DNA from: Micromonospora sediminimaris | Lineage (GTDB): Bacteria > Actinomycetota > Actinomycetes > Mycobacteriales > Micromonosporaceae | Length of the DNA stretch: 64,000 bases | Direction of reading: 5' to 3' | Assembly (NCBI GenBank): GCA_900112325.1 | Contig: FOLJ01000014.1 | Location: 155,778 to 219,777 of the forward strand | Position numbers and translations under genes: made by a program | Shown here: one piece after another, positions 8,507 through 15,660 of the stretch | How the letters are laid out: each line of letters opens with the position of its first letter | Numbering within the stretch: the first letter of the stretch is position 1 | Notes under the pieces: generated by a model | What the model was told of the DNA's origin: nothing | The model's database searches: none | Seen by the model: only the letters and a program-made list of their open reading frames with translations

Positions 8507-10089
8507 CGGTCGTCCTCCTGCCGTTGCTCCTGCCCACCGGCAGCCATCCAGAGTCCCACTCTCGCGCGCGTCATTCCTACGTAGAGGTTGCGGATCCGGC
8601 CGGGATCGACCGGGCCGATGTCGGCCAGGAGAATGAACCGGCTTTCCAGTCCCTTGAAGTCCTCGACCCTGGCGAAGGCGATCCGTCCACGCGCAGGTTT
8701 CCGCAGCGTGTGCAGATCCAGCACGTCGATGCGGTGCCGCCAGCGGGCCGGCAGGTCAGCGAACAGGGAATCCGCCAGGGTCAGCGGTGACAACAGGATG
8801 ATGTCCGTGTTCGGGATCCCGTTGTCGTGGAGCCGGTCGAGCTCGGCGGCGGCTGCCGCGGCCCGACGGGAGCGGTCCGGCTCCTCGACCACCACCACCG
8901 CGGGCCCTTCCCCGGCCGATGAGACACCGGTGTCCGCTCCGGTCATCTGCTGGGTCGACGTGACGATCTGCCGGGTGTTGCGGCAGTTGTCCTGCAGCCG
9001 TACCTGCGTGGGCCGTAGGGATCTGAGATATTCCAGTGCCTCGTCGTCGCAGGAGCCGACGAGGCCACGCTGGTTGTTGCTGTCGAGCAGCATGTACCAA
9101 CTGCCATCGGCGAGGCCGCCAGCAAGCCTGCTGTCCAGGTACGACAGGTCGGCGAAGTTGATCAGGTCCTGTGCCTCGTCGACGACAACGGTATCGAAGG
9201 TCCCTTCACTGCCGGCCGCGAGGTTGGCGAAGGGCACGACATGGACGTCCTGCATTCCGGGTTGGTGCCGCACGAACCCGGCGACCACCTGGCTGCGGCA
9301 GGTGAACAGGGTCCGTTTGCCGCTCGCGGCCGATCTACGGGACACCTCGGCTGCGAGCATCGTCTTACCCGTGCCCGCGCCACCCTCGACCAGTAGCCGC
9401 GGGTTGTCTCCCACGTAGTCGAGCGTGCGGTACTGGCTCGCGGTCAGGGCGACGAGGTCGGCCTCCGCGTCGGTGACGATCTGGCGCAGCGTGGGAACGG
9501 CGTCGAAGTCCGGCCGCAGGGCCTGCAGTACCTCCCGCAGGAGAGGTTCCTCGAGCACGGCCCGACGTCCTCCGGGCTTGGCCCGCCAGTAGTCCGCCAT
9601 TCGGCCCAGGCTGCGTTGCAAGCCATCGGTGCGGTCGAGCTGCCGACGGTCGATCAGGGTCTCCTCGTCCCACTCGACCGAGGTCTGCTCAGGCAGCCGG
9701 CAGTCCGGGCAGACGACGGCGAAACCGATGGGGATGTCACGCATCGTCTCGCGGCCGAGGCGGTCCTCGAGACGGCGCTGCAGGGTGAACATGGCGCCTG
9801 TCGCCTGCGCGAAAGGGCTCTCCCTCCGCCGTCGCTCCGTGCCGGTGCGGTCACGGTAGGTCCAGACACCGTTGGCGCAGCCGACGTAGCCGCCCTTGAC
9901 CTCGATCACGTACACACCGCGTCGTCCCGCCACCACGAAGTCGATCTCGCTGACGCGCTTCCAACCGTGTTCGGGGAGATTGAGGCTATGCAGAGCGAAG
10001 CTCCATCCAGCATCCACGAGTTTGAGACGTCTGTAGATCTCGGCCTCGGCGGCACTCTTCATCGACGGGGAGATCGGCTCAGGAACCAT
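8503..10089 (-). CDS. NERD-domain nuclease fused to SF1 helicase
   Basis: This 528-residue two-domain protein has an N-terminal NERD (nuclease-related) domain with the PD-(D/E)XK core SEIDFVVAGRRGVYVIEVKGG split as EIDF and EVKGG, at residues about 48-67. A UvrD-type helicase follows, with Walker A GGAGTGKT near 231, Walker B VVVDEAQD near 298, and the C-terminal motif FKGLESRFILLADI...LYVGMTRAR. It is the first gene of the minus-strand operon leading into the drmA-like gene. A GTG at 10158 opens the frame 69 nt earlier, but it would almost touch the divergent sigma-factor start. ATG 10089 (MVPEPISPSMKS) leaves a 70-nt promoter region and is preferred. It probably supplies DNA cleavage or unwinding, perhaps filling the nuclease role of the missing DrmC. 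That function is inferred. Confidence 0.85.
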   Translation of the reverse strand: MVPEPISPSMKSAAEAEIYRRLKLVDAGWSFALHSLNLPEHGWKRVSEIDFVVAGRRGVYVIEVKGGYVGCANGVWTYRDRTGTERRRRESPFAQATGAMFTLQRRLEDRLGRETMRDIPIGFAVVCPDCRLPEQTSVEWDEETLIDRRQLDRTDGLQRSLGRMADYWRAKPGGRRAVLEEPLLREVLQALRPDFDAVPTLRQIVTDAEADLVALTASQYRTLDYVGDNPRLLVEGGAGTGKTMLAAEVSRRSAASGKRTLFTCRSQVVAGFVRHQPGMQDVHVVPFANLAAGSEGTFDTVVVDEAQDLINFADLSYLDSRLAGGLADGSWYMLLDSNNQRGLVGSCDDEALEYLRSLRPTQVRLQDNCRNTRQIVTSTQQMTGADTGVSSAGEGPAVVVVEEPDRSRRAAAAAAELDRLHDNGIPNTDIILLSPLTLADSLFADLPARWRHRIDVLDLHTLRKPARGRIAFARVEDFKGLESRFILLADIGPVDPGRIRNLYVGMTRARVGLWMAAGGQEQRQEDDR

Positions 10090-10159
10090 CCGCACCCGCA
10101 GGATTGTGCACGATGACGGGGTCTCCCGCCGAGCCTCTCTGTTGTCGCCGAGGGCCACA

Positions 10160-11338
10160 ATGGCCGATGTGACGTCTTCAGCCGATCAGGAGGTTGTCGA
10201 CACGTGTGTGCAACTGCTAATGGCGCACGTACGGGACGGATCGGTCGGAGACTGGGAGGTCGACAGCGTTCTCGAGCTGGTCGGCGACCCCCGGGCGGCG
10301 GTACGGCAGCAGGTCGCCGAAAGGATGGTCGGGCTCGGTGTGGTCGTCGTTCCTCCGGACGGCGATGGACGTGGGGGCCGTGGGCCGGCGCGGGTGGTCG
10401 ACCCGAACCATAGGGAACGCTGCATCGCCGACGCCCGGAGGCTGCTGCGCAGGGACAGGGCCACGTCGCGGCCCTGGGACCGAATCCTGACTGCGTCCGA
10501 GGAAGTCGGCCTGGCGCTCCTGCTGCGCGGGGAACAGTACCGGCCGCACGAAGAGGTTCCGCACGGCTACCGCGCAGGTCTCGACGTCTCGGACGAGCGG
10601 GCGCGGGCCTTCGACGCGATGGTGCTGCACAACCGGCGGCTCGTTGTTTCGGTCGCCGGCAGCTATCTGGGACACGGGTTGGAGAGTGAGGATCTGGACC
10701 AGCACGGCGTTGTCGGCCTGATGCGGGCGGTCGAGAGGTTCGATCCCACCCGCGGTCTCAAGTTCTCCACCTTCGCGGTCTGGTGGATCCGCCAGGCCGT
10801 GACGAGAGCGATCGCCAATGAGAGCCGGTTGATCCGTCTTCCGGTCCACAAATCGGATCAGGTACGTCGGGTGGTGGCGGGCCGGAACCGGCTGTTGGCC
10901 CGGTCGGGTACTGCGACCGTGTCGGAAATCTGTCACGAGCTCGGCTTGGAGCCGGGGACAGTACTCGAATGTCTCAGATTGCATGCCGGCGTAGTGTCGC
11001 TAGATCTGCTCATCGGGGACGGCAACGCGCCGCTGGCCGAGTTCGTAACCCCGGGCCAGGACACCCTGAGACCTGATGTGCTCACGCAACGTCAGGGGAC
11101 GCTGACGCTTCTCCGCGCGTCACTGAGAGATCTGCCTGAACGCTCGGCGGCGATCCTGATCTGGCGGGCCGGCATCGGCACCGGTGTACCCCTGACTCTC
11201 GATGAGATCGGACGACGGCTGGGAGTCACCCGCGAGCGTGTCCGTCAATTGGAGAAGAAGGCACTGCCGCAACTACGCGAACGGATGAGAGCACGTCTGG
11301 ACGGCGAAGCGCCAGGGAACGACGTCCTATTGCAATGA
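10160..11338 (+). CDS. Sigma-70 family (RpoD/SigB-like) sigma factor in defence island
   Basis: This 392-residue sigma factor has region 1.2-like sequence (PWDRILTASEEVGLALLLRG, about residues 107-130). Region 2 spans about residues 154-234, with LVVSVAGSYLGHGLESEDL, the -10-reading stretch FDPTRGLKFSTFAVWWIRQA and the region 3 lead-in ESRLIRLPVHKSDQVRRV. Region 4 helix-turn-helix LDEIGRRLGVTRERVRQLEK lies near 344-370. It therefore resembles group 1/2 sigma factors, not small ECF sigmas. The N-terminal 100 residues are unique. ATG 10160 is preferred over an upstream ATG at 10106, since it leaves space from the divergent NERD gene and follows GAGGG. Such a gene inside a restriction-type locus is unusual. 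It may switch the island's own promoters on, for example after infection, but no target promoter can be proved from sequence. Confidence 0.85.
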   Translation: MADVTSSADQEVVDTCVQLLMAHVRDGSVGDWEVDSVLELVGDPRAAVRQQVAERMVGLGVVVVPPDGDGRGGRGPARVVDPNHRERCIADARRLLRRDRATSRPWDRILTASEEVGLALLLRGEQYRPHEEVPHGYRAGLDVSDERARAFDAMVLHNRRLVVSVAGSYLGHGLESEDLDQHGVVGLMRAVERFDPTRGLKFSTFAVWWIRQAVTRAIANESRLIRLPVHKSDQVRRVVAGRNRLLARSGTATVSEICHELGLEPGTVLECLRLHAGVVSLDLLIGDGNAPLAEFVTPGQDTLRPDVLTQRQGTLTLLRASLRDLPERSAAILIWRAGIGTGVPLTLDEIGRRLGVTRERVRQLEKKALPQLRERMRARLDGEAPGNDVLLQ

Positions 11339-11610
11339 TTGTCCAGATTTGCACGGACGCCGAGGCAGGACACGCCCACGACACCGGCTCGTCGTTCACG
11401 CACCGCCCCGTCCGACGAGCCGTCGGAGCTCGGACGGGTCACCACCGCCTGCCGCAAGCCATCCTTCTCGCCCTGCATACCAGGACAGAGCCGACGAACC
11501 TTCGCGATCGAGGTGGAGCGGAGCAAAAGGGCGGCCACCTTATCCTGAAGGCCCTCCGGGCCTGGGAACCGCCACCCCCCGGCGACGCGGGTTGGGGTAA
11601 CTTGTCGGCA

Positions 11611-12051
11611 ATGATGCGACGCCCCACCGCTCTCAACGCCGTCGTGTCGGCGCAGATGAGCCGGATGCCGCGGTCGCGAACGAAGCCTGAGATGTCGGTG
11701 CGACGTGAACTGCACCGGCGAGGGCTACGGTTCAGGGTGAACCATCCGGGCCTGCCCGGCCGGCCGGACATCGCTTTCACGCGGGCCCGGTTGGCAGTGT
11801 TCGTCGACGGCTGTTTCTGGCACCTGTGCCCTGAGCATGCGGTGCTGCCGAAGAACAACGCCACGTGGTGGCGGGAGAAACTGCAACGTAACGTGCAGCG
11901 TGACCGTGAGAAGGACGAGGCATTGGCAGCACTTGGCTGGCAGGTGCTGCACGTCTGGGAGCACGAGGATCCCGTGGCTGTGGCGGATATCGTCGAACAA
12001 CTGTGGCGGGCACGGCGCCGATCCGGAACCACAGCGTGGCCGGTCAAGTGA
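11611..12051 (+). CDS. vsr: Very-short-patch-repair (Vsr-type) endonuclease
   Basis: This is a 146-residue protein of the Vsr family, which nicks 5' of the T in T:G mismatches left by 5-methylcytosine deamination. The sequence shows GRPDIAF with Asp53 (the equivalent of the metal-binding Asp in E. coli Vsr), FVDGCFWHLCPEH with His71 and His76, and the tail LGWQVLHVWEHE. The frame is open for 276 nt upstream, but that part has no family resemblance. The ATG pair at 11611/11614 gives the normal Vsr length. A TAACTT box at 11598-11603 lies so close to this ATG that the mRNA could be leaderless, which is inference. Vsr genes normally accompany C5-methyltransferases, and one lies at 13429-15396 on the other strand. 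Some Vsr-fold proteins act as restriction nucleases instead. Confidence 0.9.
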   Translation: MMRRPTALNAVVSAQMSRMPRSRTKPEMSVRRELHRRGLRFRVNHPGLPGRPDIAFTRARLAVFVDGCFWHLCPEHAVLPKNNATWWREKLQRNVQRDREKDEALAALGWQVLHVWEHEDPVAVADIVEQLWRARRRSGTTAWPVK

Positions 12052-12105
12052 CGCAGGGTGGGTGTGGCATCCTGGTCCTCACGGACGACGTGAGCGGAGG
12101 TGCCA

Positions 12106-13413
12106 ATGCCGGTTAGAGCGTGGTACGACGTGGCGCCCTCAGCCGCACGGCTGACCGGATCACTGCGGGACATCGGATACGAGTTCCCGGCAGCGGTGGC
12201 AGACATCGTCGACAACAGCGTTGCGGCGGGGGCCACCCGCATCGACGTCACCGTCGAGTTCGACGGGGAGGACTCCCGTGTCGTGATCGCCGACGACGGT
12301 CACGGCATGTCAGCTGGCCAGCTGACAGAGGCTCTCCGGTTCGGCACAAGACGTTCGTACCGTCGCGGCGAGCTGGGTCGGTACGGCCTCGGCCTCAAGA
12401 CCGCGTCACTGTCCCAATGCCGGACGCTCACCGTGATCAGTCGCAGCAGCCGATCGGTTGCGCGGACGAGCGCGCGGCAGTTGGACCTCGACCTCGTGGA
12501 GGAGTGGGACCAGTGGGTCATTGTGGATCCATCCCCGCAGGATCCGGTGGTCCGCAGCGCACGGCAGTGGCTGGCCGAAGGTACCGGCACCGTGGTTGTC
12601 TGGCAGGCGCTCGATCGCGTACTGCCCGAGAAGCGCCCGTCGGGGGGCTGGGCCCGACGACGTCTGGAGTCCCTGGCGGCGCGGACGTCGGACCACCTCA
12701 GCATGGTTTTCCACCGATTTCTGGAGGGATCCGACGGACTCACGCCACTGGTGATCTCGGTAAATGGGCAGAAACTGCGCCCGTGGAACCCGTTTGCTCT
12801 GCAGGAGCCGCACACCTCTGAGCTGCCACGGCAGCAGTTCGAGATCGAAATGGCAGGCACAACGGGACTGGTTCAACTCAGACGGTTCGTTCTACCGCCT
12901 CGTGACTGCTTCACGTCAGCTGCAGAATTCGAACGGCACTCGGGCCCCTTGAACTGGAACCGGCAGCAGGGTCTGTACGTGTACCGGGCCAACCGACTGG
13001 TGCAGTGGGGCGGATGGGGTGGGATCCGCGGTATTGACGAGCACACCAAACTGGCCCGGGCAGCGCTGGATTTCGACAACGACCTCGATAGCGCATTCAA
13101 CATCAACGTCGCCAAGATGCGCGTCAGTCTGCCGGCCCAGTTACGCCAGATCCTGGAAGCCCCGGTCAACGAACTCTGTGTCCTCGCCAACGACGCCTAC
13201 CGCAGGACCTCACGGGGTTCGGCACGACCGTTCCCGACGGACGTGGATGCATCACCTGAGGTGCGTGCAGCCACCCAGGCGGCCGCCACCGCCGGCCTCG
13301 CTCTACGGATGGCCGCTATGCAGGCAGACCAGTGGGTGGCATGGCAACGCATCGAGGAGACCCTGCGTGCCCAGTCGCCGGAGATGGCGCAGCTCCTCGG
13401 ACTGGACGGCTGA
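12106..13413 (+). CDS. MORC/MutL-like GHKL ATPase
   Basis: This 435-residue protein has an N-terminal GHKL ATPase domain. The N-box is VADIVDNSVAAGA (about 31-43), G1 is IADDGHGM (about 61-68) and the G2 lid is LGRYGLGLKTASLSQC (about 90-105). An S5-like transducer follows (residues about 210-330, including WNRQQGLYVYRANRLV and GWGG), then a helical tail. It matches the prokaryotic MORC/MutL homologues predicted to work in restriction-modification loci with C5-methyltransferases, Vsr and Z1 proteins. ATG 12106 is preceded by GCGGAGG at good spacing, so an in-frame GTG 6 nt upstream is not used. It lies 54 nt after vsr and is probably co-transcribed with it. A DNA-clamp role linking recognition to cleavage is inferred. 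Confidence 0.87.
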   Translation: MPVRAWYDVAPSAARLTGSLRDIGYEFPAAVADIVDNSVAAGATRIDVTVEFDGEDSRVVIADDGHGMSAGQLTEALRFGTRRSYRRGELGRYGLGLKTASLSQCRTLTVISRSSRSVARTSARQLDLDLVEEWDQWVIVDPSPQDPVVRSARQWLAEGTGTVVVWQALDRVLPEKRPSGGWARRRLESLAARTSDHLSMVFHRFLEGSDGLTPLVISVNGQKLRPWNPFALQEPHTSELPRQQFEIEMAGTTGLVQLRRFVLPPRDCFTSAAEFERHSGPLNWNRQQGLYVYRANRLVQWGGWGGIRGIDEHTKLARAALDFDNDLDSAFNINVAKMRVSLPAQLRQILEAPVNELCVLANDAYRRTSRGSARPFPTDVDASPEVRAATQAAATAGLALRMAAMQADQWVAWQRIEETLRAQSPEMAQLLGLDG

Positions 13414-13428
13414 CCCGGACCGACGCGG

Positions 13429-15396
13429 TCAGAACAGCTGAGGCCGGTCGATACGTGCCCCGACGCACTTCTTGACGAGCGGACATTCCTGGCACAACGG
13501 CTCCACCGGCCGGCACAGTGTGTTCGCGAGTTCGATCAGGCCCAAGTGGGCACCGCGAGCATCGCTGTCGATACCGATCATGCGGGCGACCTCCAACCGG
13601 CCGTCCGTGAGGCGGTTACGCCGGTCGACGGGATGACCGCTGAAGCGGGCGGCCACTCGCAACACACCCTTGGTTACGAGTACAGGCTCCTCCGATTCGT
13701 CCTCGGTGCCCGTCGGAACGACCAGAACGGCCAGGTCGGCGATGGACTCGTTGAGACCAGGGACCCGCCGTAAGGCGTCGTCGTCCCGCAGTACCCGAGG
13801 AGCATCAGCGAGTCGCTGGGCGAGCTCCACGACCGTCCCGGCCCGGTTCGCCCGGGAGATGAATCCACCGGTACGGCGTAGGTTCTCCTCCGCGGCCACC
13901 GTGTCCTGTGGCTGGCGCCATGTCCGTAGCAGGGTCCACACCTGGCGCATCACGTCCGGGTGGGCGCGGTCGAGCAGTATCTCCGCCTGGATGACCTGCC
14001 ACCGTGTCTCCGCGCGCAGCCATGGAATGCCGCTGACCTGGCCGGAGGCGAACCAAGCTGCAAGCGTCGAGGCGACCTCCCGCGTCGAGACGTGTGCCGG
14101 TCGGGGGAGGTCGAGCGCGCCGCGCACGGCTCGGGACAGGTGTTCACCGAGCAGCGGGGGTACAGCGTTGCCGATCTGTTTGAACGCGGCCGACGGCGGG
14201 CCGGCGAAGCGGAACCAGTCGGGGAAGGTCTGCAGACGGGCCGCCTCACGAACGGTGATCGTGCGGTTCTGCCGCGGGTGGATGTACCAGTAGCCGTCCT
14301 TGGCGATGTGCGCCGTGATGGTCCGTGACAGGTCGTTCTCGTCCAGGCGTTTGTACTTGTCGTCGAAGATGTCGTCGCGGTACCGCTTGACTTCGTCCGG
14401 TAGATCGGAATACCGGGTCGTCGGATCCATCATCTCGAACGCACGCAGATCGTCGTCGCGTACCGGACGGGTGATGTGGTCGAAGACCCGGTGCGCATCC
14501 GGTTCAGGTACGCCCTCCCGCATGCGCTTCTGGAAGCCCGTCACGGGGACGTCGTACGGGGTCCAACCCTCGGCACCCCCTTCCGGGCGCCAGCCGCCCT
14601 CGACCTCCGGCAGGTCCCCGATCGCGTTCCACACGGTGACCCGCTCCGGCTGCTCCCCGGGCCAGTCGAAGGCGAGACCGTCCCGTAGGCCGACCAGGAT
14701 GAGCCGTTGGCGGAACTGCGGGACGCCGTACCGGAAGGTGTCGACTGCCTTCTCCTCCACCGCGTAGCCGAGGGATTCGAGCTCGTGCACCATCGTCCGG
14801 AGGATGAACATCTCTTTGTCGAGAGCCATGTCCGTCACGTTCTCCATCAGCACTGCCGGCGGCCGGGCAAGCCGGATGACCTCGAGGAACGATCGCCAGA
14901 GGTCCCGCCGTTCGTCATAGGGATCGCGCAGACCGTGGCGCACCTTGTGGCGGATCATCGACCGGCCGGCCTTGGAGAACGGCTGACAGGGAGGCCCGCC
15001 GGCCAGCAACTCGACGCCTGCCTGCCGGACGAGTTCGGCGACCTCCCGGATGCGCGCGGGGTCACCCAGGTCCCAGTCCACGCTCAGACCACCGTGGTGG
15101 TGGCGGTGGGTCTCGACCGCCTCCGGGTAGTGGTCCACCGCGAGGACGACCCGGTAGCCGGCGTTCTGCATGCCGAGACTCAGACCGCCCGCCCCGCTAA
15201 ACAGGTCGGCCGCCAACCGGTGCCCTCCCCTACGGGACGCCTCTGCGTACCGCAGCAGTTGATCGCCGTCGGTGACGGCGTCCGGATGGGGTGCCAGCTG
15301 CACGAAGGGCCCACGTACCAGTCTGACCTTGTACTTGCCGCGACGGGCGGTGGGATCGGGTGCGTTGGGCTCGGCGGCGCGGTCGGTCACGTGCAC
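13429..15396 (-). CDS. C5-cytosine DNA methyltransferase with C-terminal EndoIII-like Fe-S domain
   Basis: Residues about 55-425 contain the C5-methyltransferase motifs in order: I DLFSGAGGLSLG, IV GGPPCQPFSKAG with the catalytic Cys (about 136), VI ENV (about 185), VIII QFRQRLILVG (about 227) and X IGNAVPP (about 412). The last 220 residues resemble an HhH-GPD (endonuclease III/MutY) domain: WQVIQAEILLDR, a helix-hairpin-helix VPGLNESIADLAVL, and a perfect C-x6-C-x2-C-x5-C motif at Cys628, 635, 638 and 644, as in the 4Fe-4S loop. The HhH lysine position is Ser and the catalytic Asp position (VLVTKGVLRV) is Thr, so lyase/glycosylase activity is probably lost and the domain may only read DNA. 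Starts are GTG 15396 or GTG 15390. It is convergent with the MORC-like gene and divergent from the Z1 operon. It could be the DrmMII equivalent, the modification arm of the Z1/MORC system, or both. Confidence 0.88.
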   Translation of the reverse strand: MHVTDRAAEPNAPDPTARRGKYKVRLVRGPFVQLAPHPDAVTDGDQLLRYAEASRRGGHRLAADLFSGAGGLSLGMQNAGYRVVLAVDHYPEAVETHRHHHGGLSVDWDLGDPARIREVAELVRQAGVELLAGGPPCQPFSKAGRSMIRHKVRHGLRDPYDERRDLWRSFLEVIRLARPPAVLMENVTDMALDKEMFILRTMVHELESLGYAVEEKAVDTFRYGVPQFRQRLILVGLRDGLAFDWPGEQPERVTVWNAIGDLPEVEGGWRPEGGAEGWTPYDVPVTGFQKRMREGVPEPDAHRVFDHITRPVRDDDLRAFEMMDPTTRYSDLPDEVKRYRDDIFDDKYKRLDENDLSRTITAHIAKDGYWYIHPRQNRTITVREAARLQTFPDWFRFAGPPSAAFKQIGNAVPPLLGEHLSRAVRGALDLPRPAHVSTREVASTLAAWFASGQVSGIPWLRAETRWQVIQAEILLDRAHPDVMRQVWTLLRTWRQPQDTVAAEENLRRTGGFISRANRAGTVVELAQRLADAPRVLRDDDALRRVPGLNESIADLAVLVVPTGTEDESEEPVLVTKGVLRVAARFSGHPVDRRNRLTDGRLEVARMIGIDSDARGAHLGLIELANTLCRPVEPLCQECPLVKKCVGARIDRPQLF

Positions 15397-15499
15397 GAAC
15401 GTTACCGGTGACGGCGCCCGCAGCCCAGCATGCCCCGGCGCCGGAATGCGGCCCTTTCCCTGGGTTGGACAGCGCGGAACCGACGACCGGTGGGGGATC

Positions 15500-15519
15500 A
15501 GATCGCTTCGGCGCGATCT
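15500..15519. promoter_or_regulatory. Palindrome in the divergent methyltransferase/Z1 intergenic region
   Basis: The perfect inverted repeat AGATCGC-TTCGGC-GCGATCT lies between the methyltransferase gene (start 15396, minus) and the Z1 operon (start 15661, plus). A plausible plus-strand promoter lies about 40-65 nt further on (GTGACC at 15558-15563, TATACG at 15580-15585). The repeat could be an operator shared by both directions or simply an RNA hairpin. Confidence 0.4.
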
Positions 15520-15660
15520 TGCTGGCCGGCCGGACGACCGGACGGACCCGGGGGAGGGTGACCTGCGACACCCATGCTGTATACGTGGTTAACGGACAAC
15601 GCTCCGCCGGGTGTCCCACTGAACCACCCCGATCGGCACCACGACGACGGAAGGGCACGG

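Noticed and set aside
11335..11610. N-terminal extension of the Vsr protein
   Set aside because: The in-frame upstream sequence has no family similarity and would nearly double the normal length. The ATG pair at 11611 fits the family.
15574..15660. Upstream ATG start for the Z1 protein
   Set aside because: It overlaps the probable -10 box and lacks a ribosome site; ATG 15661 has GGAAGG.
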